Assembly (NCBI GenBank): GCA_025786725.1
Contig: JAHLTZ010000010.1
Coordinates: forward strand, 124,001 to 188,000
Source of the DNA: Syncephalis fuscata
Taxonomy: Eukaryota; Zoopagomycota; Zoopagomycetes; Zoopagales; Piptocephalidaceae
Reading direction: 5' to 3'
DNA: 64,000 nucleotides
The notes under the pieces: model-generated
What the model was told of the DNA's origin: nothing
The model's database searches: none
Seen by the model: only the letters and a program-made list of their open reading frames with translations
Shown here: positions 33,641 to 50,363 of the stretch, piece after piece
Layout: each line of letters begins with the position of its first letter
Position numbering within the stretch: the stretch's first letter is position 1
Position numbers and translations under genes: made by a program

Positions 33641-34380
33641 AATTTTATTATAAAAGCAATACAACCAAACAACACATTGTATTGTTTTATCACTAGCCAA
33701 TAATATGACTTTATCTTTCTCATCGGATTAAAAATTGCTATAATCAGATCATCGTAGTTTAAAATAATATGGTTTGCAAAACATTGCTTTTAACCTCCAA
33801 GACATTAATAAACTTTATTAAAAATCTATTTTAATTTCAAATTTACTAATAAAATAATAATAAAATCATATTACTGCATAATAATAACAATATTCAACTA
33901 AATATTCATGGCTTTTGGCCTTGTTTTTTAATAGAGCTCATAATGATGTCAACAGTGCCTTTGTAAGGTACTGTTTGCTTATCAGCTCGGTAAATTCGCA
34001 CTGTTTATCTCTAGAAATGCTCTACATGTACCCTTAAGGTTACACATGCCCATGTGCTGTTGAGATAACGCTGTGTCACCACGCAAATGATGCATCTCCA
34101 TTGTCCTGCTCGAACCGCATTAACAGAATACCGATTGGTAAGAAATGACTGTGAAAACAATCCACGGAATATTCCAAAAAATCCGCTGCTGATTTTGCAA
34201 TCCTCACTTTAGCTTTAAATTTTATTTTTGTATTTTTTTGGAAAAATAAATGTCCTTAAAACGATACTGTATTGCGTCAATGTCTATATATTTGTTTCTA
34301 TTATCTAATGCCAATAGCATTGCTGTATATCTAAATCGTGTGAGTCAACATGCATATCGATAGCATTTTCTCACATCTAC

Positions 34381-34402
34381 TGTGTGTGTGTGTGTGTGTG
34401 CA
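34381..34402. repeat. (TG)n microsatellite
   Basis: About ten TG units in the spacer upstream of the ATPase gene. Confidence 0.9.
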
Positions 34403-34781
34403 TGAGTGTAAATCTTTAAGCGGAGTAACAAACTAAAAATAATTGTTTTATGGAAGACTTGCTTCCTATACTAGCTGTGTCCTATTTTACATGACATCAT
34501 GTCACTATTTTTCTAGACAATTAAAACTAGACCATGGGCGACCCATGCACCAGCATGAAATATATAAATAAACTGAATTAGCAAGCCAACAATAATGGGC
34601 AAAAATAATCGAGTAATACTTTTTTTCCAATTCAGCTACACGTTTGATAGCACGCTCTTTGCAATATTTATTAAATATTGCAATTATCCAATTTATATTC
34701 TATTATTAAGCTAAACTTTACTTTATTTCATGTTGTTGTTACCAACCACATCCAAGTTTTATATTATTGTTACAAGTCACC

Positions 34782-38829
<4,048 letters not shown>

Positions 38830-41787
38830 AAGCAATTGTTATTATTATTCAAAGTAAATAAGTTATTAGCTGCAATATTAGCATTATTTGTTACTATTCA
38901 TACTTTGCCATCGTATATTCATTTTACTATATATCATTATAGCATATATTGAATACACACTATTAATAAAAGACGTTTATTGTTAAATTGCATTTAGATA
39001 AATTTAGTTAATTAATATAGCTATGCATTCTATTCTATATTATTTTATATTTTATTAAGCATTTTTTATTAATAAAAAGCTATATTTTTGTAACAACCGT
39101 AAAACAAAGTACTATAAAGGGGGATTTTAAAACATACACCGTTTTAAATTTCACCATAATACATTCCTCTTTTAAATTTTATATATTTATTTATTAATAA
39201 AATTATTTTTGCTTGCCTCGCGCTTTGTTTTTTATAATGATTTTATCACAAATTAGATACTCTTTAATGGTATATTTTTATAGCTATTTCATTAGTAGTT
39301 TGTATCTGTTTCTTAATAAAACGTTTATTTCAACATCAATTATTGTTTCAATACTATTAGTACTAGTTTTACATAACATTTTTTTGTATTGTATTTTTTA
39401 AATTGCATTTATCACAAGTATATCGTTGGAAGTCTTTTAAAAAATAAAGCACAGTTGTTATTGCTGTTAATATCGCTACAATTAACTAAACTACGTAAAT
39501 AAGCAAAGTTTTAAATTAAAATTGCTGCATTTATTGTAATTAACTTTTTTTCCCATCAGGGATTTTTAGCTTTGTAACTTTTATTATTCAATAATATTAT
39601 AAATACATAATATCATTACTCAAGTCATAATAAAATGACTTTTATAATCTAATTCGTTTAGCTTATATCAAAATCTATACAATTACAGCTTTTGTTATAG
39701 ATATGCTAATTTGAGTTATTTTTATAAGTTATTTAATAATAATTTTATTAAATTGATATTAAGCATTTGATTAAGCTAATTCTATTTTTTTCCTCCTTTA
39801 GTTACTTGGTCAATACTACATCATTTTATTACTGTTGTTGTAACACTGCCATTCTTTTTTATCAAATCAAAAGCAGATCAAGCTTTGTAATAAAAAATAA
39901 CATCTATTAAGCTATTACAATTGTTAGTGTATATTAAATAATTAAAAATGTACTTAATACTTTCACTTGTGCATCTTTAATTTCATATTTGAGAATGTAG
40001 CAACATTGTTTGTAATAGATTTAATAGTGTTATCACCAAAATCATATAAACAGCCATTAAAATGTTTAATATTGCACTGGGTAATCTTTACTAGGCCAAT
40101 TTTCTGCTTTCTGGCAGTTAAAACAAACTGACATTTGTTGCTGAAATGGTCTTCATGAGCTCAAATAAGCTGTAATTTTGCTGAATTACTATTTTTCCTC
40201 TTAAAATTGCATCTTTAACAAGCTTAAAATCATCAATAGCGGCTCTCAGTTATTCAATACTGTTAAATATAGCTTTTTATATAATTTGATAGACATTTGG
40301 TATATTTTTTAAAACGGTATATTTTAATAAATAAAATTTAAAAAATTATTATAATAAAATTTAAAAACAGTGTATTTTTCTAATTTTTCTATTATAAAAT
40401 AAATATAATTTTTTGTTAAATTAAGTTGTGTAACATTTATAGATTTTTTGGAGATTAAAATAAAATAACTGTGAAAAAGTATTTACACAAGTGTTTTTGC
40501 ACGGTTATTTTCCATAACAAATAGGCATTCGCTATGACTTTCGGTTATCTTTTTCATATAAATCCATTGCACAGTGTTCCATTTAGTAACTGTAGTAGTG
40601 CGCTGTATCTCTTTGTTACGCACGGTATTATTAGAAATATAGTTTATTTAGGATTTTTATAACACAATAAAAATTACTCAATTTTAACCTTTTATTTCTT
40701 TTCTTTTACATTAACACACTGTTGCTATTTCATCTACATAATAATTAAGTGATAAAAGTTTAATTATGTTGATTACCATATTTGGTACTCAGCCTAATTA
40801 TCTATAACAACGTCACGGGATTTACACACTTTATAGTAATACCCATGATTAACAGGCAACTAGGCATTTAAATTCTACCGACCGCTAACAACAGCGCTGG
40901 TCAATTACAATTCTTACCAGTGATTCGAGTTTTTTGTAAGACACCTGCCAATTATTAGCAATCACACTACCTATTATACAGGTGTTATTATACTTGCTAA
41001 AGTAAAAAGCACTCATACTAATCCATCAAGGAAAAGAATAAACAATAAGTTCAAGTTCTTTTTTCACTATCATTAAGACCGTTTACTATAAAATGACACC
41101 ATTATTGTATTATCTTAACAAAAAGTATTTTAATTTTAATTTTAAATTCACTTTTTTATTGTTAAATTTTAACCTTTCTTTTCATCTCAGTCTATCAGTG
41201 ATTGTTGGACTAAGCTGACACCTTTTATTAGCTAACATTATTGTAGTCTTTTATATACTTTCTTTAGACTTATTAATAAAGGATTAATAATTTTCTATTG
41301 AGAATTTAAGGCAAGTCTTATCAAATACCAACTACTTATATTATAGGTTGTTCAAGACTAGCGTAATACTAGTCATTAGCTTATTATTCTGCTCTTAGTG
41401 AAGCAGTAACATGTTCAAGCAACTGCACCTTTCCTGTCATATTTTTTATCAAAAAAAGCTATATCAAGCATGGCTATTGAGACTGTACAAGTATTTAAAT
41501 CTTCACAATACCAGCACATGTCAAATTCCTTTTTTATTATTCTAGTGGGAATATATTGAAATGCCGTCACTATTAATTGGTGAAATCAAACCATTTTACT
41601 ACTGTATTTGGCCATTTCTAAATTTGTAGTATTGTTTTTATTTCGACAAAAAAAAGATCGCTTTTAGTATAAAAGTATAGCTACTTAATCTTTCAGCCTT
41701 CGCACCCCAGTTTTCTCTTCTTGATAAACAATCTACTTTTTACCAGCACAACCATTTACGCTAGATATACCGTTAAATAGATATATA
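38830..41787. other. 3-kb gene-free AT-rich region
   Basis: No coding support. Short text TTTTTCCCATCAGGG at about 39548 also occurs near 33106, hinting at a shared repeat end. Otherwise poly-A/T-rich spacer, with the promoter of the secreted gene at its end. Confidence 0.5.
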
Positions 41788-42947
41788 ATGATGACGTTTA
41801 GACCCAATTTTACCTTTACCATCGCTATTACTGCATTGTTATTGACAGTGTTTACCAAAAATACCATTGCACTTCCAAGTTCAATTGGCCGAAAAGCGGG
41901 TATGAACTTAAATTTGTTTGCAGACAACAGAATATTAACGTAAATATACGTATTTCTAGACTTGGTCGATCCGAATAGGCGTAAGTAGTCAGAATAGTAG
42001 TCTTGTATCATAATGTTAATTGTATAAAATATTTATTACAGAGATGGAATTTTTATTACAATTAGAAAATTCTAATGCATTTGGCGTAAATGGACTTAGT
42101 ATTCTTGGTGTATTCGACTATGCCAATAGCATAGAAGCCGCCACAGGGAAATATCGTTCCAACATACATGTGCCTGAACATGACGTTTTAATTATTTGCG
42201 GAAAAAAACGACGAACAGAATTGGAAGTAGTGTTGCAAGTATATAGAGTAAGCTATTGATAAGATACACTATGAATTTTGATATTGACATACACTGTAAA
42301 CAATAGGATATTTATAACAATCCACCTTTTGCATCCTCCACAATTGTCAAGGCCAAAAATATTTTCCTCTCCCCAGAGTGCAGTTTTTTACTACTGCAGA
42401 GTCTTGCTACGCTATAGATAAATATTCATGCGAGGATACCTTAGGGCGTTTTATCAAAAGTGGTAAACCCACTAAAGAAGAGGCAGAAAATATAATAAAA
42501 CAAATGAAGACGGTAATTATTAGTGCATAAATATTACGTTTATTGTGACTAACTTAAATATAGCGATGCAGTATATGAAATCAATGAAATGGTATTTGTT
42601 TGGTGTTTCACTCGACAGTAAGTTGCACACACATATGTACTTCTTTCTCTATGCTAACATTAACCAACCATGTTCTAGATATATGCATCAATTCAAGAAA
42701 AACTTTGATATTTAATCAATTGGCAGAACTACACTCTATCAAGGATACAGGTTTTGGACAATTATCTGCAGAACAAAATAACAATATGATTAGAATCGCC
42801 AACAATTACGGTTGGCACAACTTGGGCCAAATCTATATGAAAGCCATTCCTACAGAGGACATCAAGGTGGCAATAGCAAGAGCCAAAAAGGATTTTGAAG
42901 GATTGGAACTACCTCCCCGTAATCTTCCGGGATATAATTCCCCATAA
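41788..42947 (+). CDS. Secreted orphan protein, five exons
   Basis: Exons 41788-41899, 42042-42247, 42384-42512, 42572-42617 and 42679-42947 join in frame with canonical borders. Two acceptors are chosen further downstream than the first AG (after GAGTGCAG and after GATGCAG), because these alone keep the frame open. The N-terminus is a signal peptide (MMTFRPNF then ITALLLTVF) with likely cleavage after KNTIA. The mature protein of about 220 residues contains ESCYAIDKYSCEDTLGRF and ends ELPPRNLPGYNSP. I recognise no family. It may be a secreted effector-like or wall protein. An intron-exon structure with strong pyrimidine tract supports a real gene. Confidence 0.65.
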
Positions 42948-43825
42948 CCTAAATCAATAAACAGTAATTTTGATTTAAACATAGTTATGGATTAAAAGTA
43001 ATGAATAATATTTTAATGGTAAAACCAGTGATAAGCACATGTAGTAAAGTAGCATGATTTTTAATGTAACTAAACGGTTATGTTAGCTATTATCAATTGT
43101 ATATAAAAAACTATAGTTAATAAACAATAGTATGCAAACACTTTTATTGTTATCATAATATAGTATAAATAAAATTTATAAAAGAGTAATGATAAAATCT
43201 AGTGGTTTATTTGTAAATACTTTAAAAGAGTTGCACTAAATACATTTTATTTAATATCAATCAATCGTTTATCTTTTTATTTACTACTACTAAATCCATA
43301 TTACCTTTAATATTGTTAAAACCAACTTTGCCTTAACAGTGCTAATTTGCAAATAGCAATGCAATAACAATAAATACTTTGTGTCGCACATATTAAAGTT
43401 GGCATGTTAATGTTTGTTGGTAGCTGCGGCAAAAATAATAGAATCGCTAGCGTGGTTATTAATCAAATAAATAACATTAATATTTTTCAAAACATAATAA
43501 GCAATATAATAGTTTATTGCGGGAATAGTTTAATGTTTAAAATATGACAGTGCTGTGGGATAATTAAATTGGTGTACTGTGAACAAGATCAACTAATAAT
43601 ATTGATTTACATCGTGTAACAATGTATAACTTAACACAGCAACAGCGCACATATATTATAATTAATTTGCTAATTAAAATTATCATGTACAATCTAAAAA
43701 GCACAGCTACCTGTAGATATAACTCTTATTTTACAAAATTCAATATTTAGCAAAATAAATTTAAAAGTAATTAAAAATATATATGCAAAAATTCAAAATT
43801 TTTTGTGGAAAACACCATAACGTAT
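42948..43825. other. Intergenic, AT-rich
   Basis: No gene or clear repeat seen between the secreted gene and the tRNA. Confidence 0.5.
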
Positions 43826-43898
43826 GGGGGTCTAGCTCAGATGGTAGAGCGCTCGCTTAGCATGCGAGAGGTACTGGGATCGATGCCCAGGTCCTCCA
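43826..43898 (+). tRNA. tRNA-Ala (anticodon AGC)
   Basis: 73 nt fold into a complete cloverleaf without intron: 7-nt acceptor arm, D arm GCTC/GAGC, anticodon stem CTCGC/GCGAG with loop TTAGCAT (AGC at 34-36), 5-nt variable loop and T arm CTGGG/CCCAG. The G3-U70 wobble pair that identifies alanine tRNA is present. Position 6 faces position 67 as T-T, a mismatch in the acceptor stem. The discriminator base is A. A T-run (TTTTTG) begins about 5 nt after the end and can serve as pol III terminator. Confidence 0.96.
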
Positions 43899-44585
43899 AT
43901 TACCTTTTTGCTTTAGCTTACAATACTAGTCATGTGACTATATTAAACGCTGAGTAATAGCTTTTATTATAGTACTGTTTGTAAGGTTGTAACATGCACA
44001 GGAGGGAAAGAAGAAGTAATAGCTTTATGGATTGTAAAGTGATCACACATGGATAAGTTAGAACAATAAAAAATAAAGTTTAATTCAAGACAATATTTAT
44101 TATAATTTTAATGCTAATATGTTTGGTTTATATAGTTATTGAGCAACACTATTATGCATTGCGCTGATTAAGTATGGTATGCTTTTTAGTACTGCTAACT
44201 AAAGTATTAAAAACATAAATGAATATGAAATAAATGATCGGTTATGTTGCTACCTGGTCAGTTAATTAGCTTGCTGGTCAAGCAATGATTGTCGTAATAC
44301 AATTATTATTTTAGTGGCAAGTACTTCAGTAATATAAAGTTTTATTACATCACTGATTTGTAGAATACGTGTAGGAATATGTAAAAGGTAGTGCAGCATG
44401 TTACAGTAGTGAGTATATTATTGCTTATCACTGTGCTATATGTTAATACGTAAAACGATAACACAGTGTTTAACAGTGGTGTGTAATTTACTACGTAAAA
44501 GTATCCACAAGCGTGACAACTGTGCAAGATAGCAGCACCTTAGAACTGTCGTCAAAGTCGCTACTTTTTAATTATCGTAGTAACT
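43899..44585. other. Intergenic between tRNA and inverted repeat
   Basis: AT-rich, no coding signal. Provides the unique left flank of the long inverted repeat. Confidence 0.5.
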
Positions 44586-45395
44586 AACCATAGAAACAAA
44601 TTACATACGTAGCAGTTACTCTCATGATTTCTATTAACATTCAAAAAGCCAAGAATGCCGCAAGTGTATAGACGATAGAATAAAACAAAATACTGTTTAT
44701 TATGCGCTGTGTACCAGATGTGTGATCTATATAATTGTAGAGCAGTATGTGTATAAGTTACGCTGTTCAAGCTAATGTTCGTTTTGATGAGATAAAATAA
44801 CATTTCGTTAGGAATGTAGTAAAAAGAAGTAACCAAACAGTTATATTGCTACTGACCATGTGGTAATATAGCGGTCATGCAGGCCGATAATAGTAAATAA
44901 TTGTCATATGACAATTATTACACCATTGAATGGATACTTGAGTAATGCGTAACAATTGGTGCATTACTGTTAGGTAAAATCAATAGGAGGGAGCGTGTAT
45001 AGTAGCGTAATGTGTTAATGGTAACGTGTACTGGTAGATATATTACTGTGATGCAGTAATAATGCCTAAAAGTAATGAAATGTTGATAATAACACGTATA
45101 ACTTTACGTATAATCAAGTAAATTGCATGGTATTTTGCACAGATATGCACATAACATATAAGTAGCCATTGGCAAAGTATACCATATTGTGTTGCATGAT
45201 GGTGTAATAGTTGTAATAATACATCAATAAATGTGTAAAAATAACAGTTTTATGCCATTCATGGCTTATATACTTAAAATACAGCAAAATGATTGCTAGA
45301 TTCGAGTTTTCCATGCTTAGTTATACAGATTGGCATAAGAAATAGAACAATGATTTTTGCGACAAAAGTTATTAAATTTCAATTTACGCGTATTT
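44586..45395 (-). repeat. Long inverted repeat, left arm (810 bp)
   Basis: Every position n in this arm pairs with 90979-n in the right arm in the stretches I compared, with no mismatch or indel. The outer end is AACCATAG. Inside lies a smaller palindrome, ATAATTGTCATATGACAATTAT. ORFs of 66 and about 83 codons read outward from the centre, but they are low in coding character. Confidence 0.93.
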
Positions 45396-45583
45396 GGTTA
45401 ATAAAAAGTAATTTAATTTTATAATTTTAAAACTTTGCTGCACAAATAAAGTTTGGTCCAAAGTAAATTCAAAGTGTTATCCAGCGCTAAACAAATATAA
45501 TAAAAGGTGCTATGCGGAAATACCAATACATGGCGGCAGTTTATGCCACAAATATACATATAACTGAGGGTTTGTTAACAGCT
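45396..45583. other. 188-bp unique spacer of the inverted repeat
   Basis: Single-copy AT-rich sequence between the two arms. It would form the loop of a hairpin RNA or the centre of a cruciform. Confidence 0.85.
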
Positions 45584-46393
45584 AAATACGCGTAAATTGA
45601 AATTTAATAACTTTTGTCGCAAAAATCATTGTTCTATTTCTTATGCCAATCTGTATAACTAAGCATGGAAAACTCGAATCTAGCAATCATTTTGCTGTAT
45701 TTTAAGTATATAAGCCATGAATGGCATAAAACTGTTATTTTTACACATTTATTGATGTATTATTACAACTATTACACCATCATGCAACACAATATGGTAT
45801 ACTTTGCCAATGGCTACTTATATGTTATGTGCATATCTGTGCAAAATACCATGCAATTTACTTGATTATACGTAAAGTTATACGTGTTATTATCAACATT
45901 TCATTACTTTTAGGCATTATTACTGCATCACAGTAATATATCTACCAGTACACGTTACCATTAACACATTACGCTACTATACACGCTCCCTCCTATTGAT
46001 TTTACCTAACAGTAATGCACCAATTGTTACGCATTACTCAAGTATCCATTCAATGGTGTAATAATTGTCATATGACAATTATTTACTATTATCGGCCTGC
46101 ATGACCGCTATATTACCACATGGTCAGTAGCAATATAACTGTTTGGTTACTTCTTTTTACTACATTCCTAACGAAATGTTATTTTATCTCATCAAAACGA
46201 ACATTAGCTTGAACAGCGTAACTTATACACATACTGCTCTACAATTATATAGATCACACATCTGGTACACAGCGCATAATAAACAGTATTTTGTTTTATT
46301 CTATCGTCTATACACTTGCGGCATTCTTGGCTTTTTGAATGTTAATAGAAATCATGAGAGTAACTGCTACGTATGTAATTTGTTTCTATGGTT
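45584..46393 (+). repeat. Long inverted repeat, right arm (810 bp)
   Basis: Reverse complement of 44586-45395. The boundary is sharp: at 46394 the right flank departs from the left flank at 44585, and at 45583 the inner text departs too. No target-site duplication was seen outside the arms. Confidence 0.93.
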
Positions 46394-47476
46394 TTATGTG
46401 TTTGTTTAACTGTCTGAAAATTTGTAAGACCACACACACAGCGCTCTTTCCTACTTTGCCCTAAGTGCTGCAGTCATACAGCTGTAGTATTTAGCATTGT
46501 TATTAAAGTAATAGTAATCGTATATACTAAAATAATTAACAATGACTACCTAATAAATAGAACGGTAAAAACTCAACTACGAGGTTTATATATTTATTAA
46601 GGTAACAGTAATATAAATAATGATTTATTTGTTATAAGTTATATGAATTATCATATGACATAATTAATTTAGTTATTGCAATAGCTGATTTAGGTCTTTG
46701 GCTGATTTATATCAGGTAATAGTCTGCGTGTATATGATAGTAACATTAATAGTAATAATGTAAAATTTAAATACTATTGGTAAAGCAGTGATATGAAAAT
46801 AAACTTTTATGCTCTAATATATATTAAGTGTTATAATAGAATCATACCATTTTTTGTCAAATAGAATAATGCTGTATTACATCTATAAAAATCCACGCCA
46901 TTAAATCGTTTATTTGAAAAAAAACACTTTATTGAATTCAGTGACAATTAACTATATTAATACTCATTATGTTTATTGTATAAATATATAGCTGTTACAA
47001 ACATCGGCTAAATAACCATCCAACTTGTCGATTAAATTTGATTAATTAATAAATCAATCATTTTATTCCATATAGCGTTTAGTAAAGAAAACTAGTATGT
47101 TATCCGGTTAGAAGCATTGTAATATAAAGCATATCTTATTGACACATAGCTAACTGTAATAAAAGCGTCATAATTTGACCACTACCGTTTATATCAGTAA
47201 ATACACACATTAATCAACAAGAAGGCAGCCGATCCATAACAAAAGCACTGAATAATATTGCTTAATAAACAACTATGAACAAATCTAAAATATTTAACAC
47301 GCAAAACCAAAGCTATTTTATTGTTGTTGCGTGCAAAGCTAGGCACGCCATTTACATCACATGGTCCACCAATTTGTTTGGTAATTATTGTGCGGGAGTA
47401 AGTAGATGTAAATAGCAATGCTATGGAATGAATGGATACTGATCAGAATAGTTCCTCAAAAGTGTCAAGTTGATAA
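46394..47476. other. Intergenic, AT-rich
   Basis: 1.1 kb with no coding signal. It is the right flank of the inverted repeat and the 3' flank of calmodulin. Confidence 0.5.
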
Positions 47477-48476
47477 TTATTTCGACATCTAGATTGTATA
47501 AAAGGTTAATTAATCAATCAATTAATAAAAACAATTACTGTATAAATGACCATTACTATTATTAATAATAACAATAATAGCCATCTAATAGCAATATTTA
47601 CTAATCGTTGCTTACCATCATCTTGACGAATTCCTCGTAGTTGATCTGACCATCACCATCAACGTCAGCTTCACGGATCATCTCCTCGATTTCCGCGTCG
47701 GTTAGCTTTTCGCCTAGGTTCGACATTACGTGGCGGAGTTCAGCAGCAGAAATGTAGCCATTGCCGTCCTTGTCGAACACTTTGAAGGCTTCCTTGATTT
47801 CCTCCTCAGAGTCGGTGTCCTTCATCTTGCGAGCCATCATCGTCAAAAATTCTGGGAAGTCGATCTGGCCGTTGCCGTCCGAGTCAACCTCGTTGATCAT
47901 ATCTTGGAGCTCGGCTTCGGTTGGGTTTTGGCCCAATGAGCGCATCACTGTGCCGAGTTCTTTGGTGGTGATGGTGCCATCGCCGTCCTTGTCAAAAAGA
48001 GAGAACGCTTCTTTGAACTCGGAAATCTGGTCATCTGTTAATTGATCAGCCTAGTTGATCGTTAGCATGGGTAATAATTAAACTATTTTAGTAGATGCCA
48101 CGACACGTTAAACATCTTGGCAACAAAGTGCCGTATATGCAATGTTCTTTGGACTTTTACTATTGCAACAGATGACAAGCACATACAATATTCGACAATA
48201 ATACTAGTAAAAAGTACAAATCATTCTATCATAGCACTGTGTCCTAGCAGCCTTTTATCTATTTGACTATGGCTAGCGCTATATAGCGAAATGCCTGCGG
48301 TAACTCGTGTTGCACCGCTTCTCGCTCATCCTATCTACATCCTGGGCCATACGTAAGACTGTATAACACCACTTTCACACAACATATACACGGGCTTTAT
48401 TGCCATCAATAGCTTATTATAGGCCAATCACAGTACACAGCCATCTATACACATAAATCACTACAATACTTACCAT
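47477..48476 (-). CDS. CMD1: Calmodulin
   Basis: Three coding exons: 48474-48476 (only ATG), 47616-48050 (145 codons) and 47477-47488 (ATG TCG AAA TAA, coding MSK). The total is exactly 149 residues, the canonical length. Four EF hands are intact: [36 protein letters not shown] and [12 protein letters not shown]. The start reads [17 protein letters not shown] and the end FVKMMMSK. Reading through the last donor would give VSND and a stop, but the 127-nt intron to the MSK exon restores the standard calmodulin end. It is the Ca2+ sensor for many kinases and phosphatases. Start and stop codons sitting in 3- and 12-nt exons are notable. Confidence 0.96.
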
Positions 48477-49360
48477 GATGATGAGCTAGAAGTGTAAAGA
48501 AGTAGATAGTAGTGTGGGTGGGTAAGAGAAGTGGTAAATGTACGAGAAGTGAAAAGAGGGGAAAAAAAGGGCAATCGTCAATTCTTAGACAGGACAATTC
48601 ACTTCTATTTCCAGTTTTTATTGGTAGCAATGATAAGTGTGGATAGAATGAAAGATAGGCAAACTGTTACAAAAAACTATTACGACACACACAAACACAC
48701 ACATGTTAGATTTAATAAGGGAAAAGAGAAAAAGGAAATGTAAAAGCGTATTCTTGTTTAAGCGCCGTTTGATTGGCTTGAGCTGACAAAGAAATAGGGT
48801 GGCGTTTGTAGACCCTTTGTATACTGACTATATAGATATTTATATATGTAACTTATTACGATTCATTATAATATCAAAAATACATGTAGATCAATCACTG
48901 TACAAAGGTTATTTCTGTTATTGTATACAAATATATATATATATATGTGCTAATCTGTGCTGTGGAGAGATAGAGATAAAAGTCATCAAAAGGCTAAATC
49001 AATAGAAAATACAAAAGATCGAGCCATTATTGGTAAACAAACGTATACCATTCATTCATACAAATGCACACACATGCACACGCACACACACATAAATAAA
49101 TACATACAACAGATATAAAGATATACAGATACACGCACACAAAACACACACACGCGCAACGATTGATGCAACCGTAGAATGATATGGATGTTGTTTTGTT
49201 GTTACATGGTGTCACGTACGTGTATAGGAAATAAATCGGCAATGCTAACAAATAACAAAAATGACGGCCAATGTCCTGCACTGTACTGCCATTCACTGAA
49301 AATCAACGGTATCTCATGTCCAGACCACCATCGTTGGATGGTTTCCACGCTTATTGATCA
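48477..49360. other. Calmodulin upstream region / Rab 3' flank
   Basis: Has C/A-rich microsatellite text (ACACAC and ATACAT) at 49055-49155 and short TATATA runs near 48930-48945. No coding region. Confidence 0.5.
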
Positions 49361-50363
49361 CTAAACGTTGCAACAAGTCTGGTCTGATGTATGATCACGA
49401 TCATCACGAATGCGTACATCGCCCTGCGGTCGTTCTCCATAAGGCTTATCATTTTCGTATGAGCTTTCGAGTAGTGCCCTTGTGACATCTTGGAATAGCT
49501 CGTCCACACCTATTGATTGCCATGATTATAGTTGTATCATTATTATTAATACATATTAATAGATGCTAAATATAAATAAAACCAACGATTTCTTACCAAT
49601 GGCGTCCTTGGCAGATATTTCGTGGATAGGATGATGCGATCCAAGCGCCTCTTTAACATAGGCTTCGGCTCGTTCTCGTGATACTTGTCGTTTGGTCTCG
49701 GCCAAATCCAATTTACTGCCTACCACATGGATGGCAATATCGCCGGTGTTACGCTGTAATTCCGTGACCCAGCTGCCAATCTCTTCAAAGCTTTTCTCTG
49801 ATGTAATATCATAGACGAGAATAGCTGCGCTTGCCTATAAACCAATTATGGATCTGAACTGTAATACAAATGATAAACTTACTCCTCGATAGTACATTGG
49901 TGCCTAGATTATACAAAACAAGAATTAAAAGCCATCATCATATTAGTCTATATTACTTTTAATTTTTTAGCTGCTAGCTAGCTAGCTAACTAGTTAATTA
50001 GTTAACTTACCATAGAACGAAAACGTTCCTGGCCTGCTGTATCCCAAATCTGCAATACTACCCGACAATCATCTATGTATCTATTGCAGTGGGCTTATTA
50101 GTCGGTTGCTAGTAATATGATGGTCAATTGTACTAACATGCGCTGAGTAAGAAAAGAGGCACCAATTGTTGAAGCTGAATGAGGCGAAAACGTATTTTGT
50201 ACGTAGCGCATTACCAGTGACGTTTTACCAACACCTATGTCATTATCAATAGCGTTAATTAATTAGTTACCAAGTATATTTATATAAATCTACTTAACAG
50301 CTACTTACCTTGTGATCCAAGAATGACCAATTTTGCTTCCAGCGATGACGAGTGCATCGACAT
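49361..50363 (-). CDS. Rab-family small GTPase (Rab5/22-like)
   Basis: ATG 50361-50363 to TAG 49361-49363, about seven exons. G1 is GSQGVGKTSLV, the switch I region STIGASFLTQRM, G3 [20 protein letters not shown], G5 EISAKDAIG. The C-terminus ends in TCCNV, a double-Cys prenylation signal. The switch text YYRGASAAILVYDIT and TIGASF place it with endosomal Rab5/Rab21/Rab22-type proteins. G4 reads VVGSKLDLA, with Ser where most GTPases have Asn (NKxD), which may lower or alter guanine specificity, though some fungal Rabs share it. It should act on endosomal membrane traffic. Confidence 0.85.

Larger units (their letters stand above)
31337..34781. other. 3.4-kb gene-free region
   Basis: AT-rich with no convincing exons. 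Contains a diverged direct repeat pair (32101-32255 and 33471-33640), a purine tract able to form a G-quadruplex (32449-32493), a hairpin at 33140-33193 and a (TG)n run near 34381. The 3' end is the promoter and leader of the ATPase gene. Confidence 0.55.

Noticed and set aside
42248-42383. Apparent frameshift in the secreted gene at the T6 run near 42384
   Set aside because: Using the acceptor after GAGTGCAG, preceded by a strong pyrimidine tract, gives a 136-nt intron and keeps the frame, so no base is missing.
45114-46409. Protein genes in the arms of the inverted repeat
   Set aside because: The frames are mirror copies with AT-driven residues (Tyr, Ile, Asn), no domain, and one lacks an ATG.
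47601-47615. Calmodulin ending in VSND
   Set aside because: GTAAGC is a donor; splicing to the exon at 47477-47488 gives the canonical MSK end and 149-residue length.
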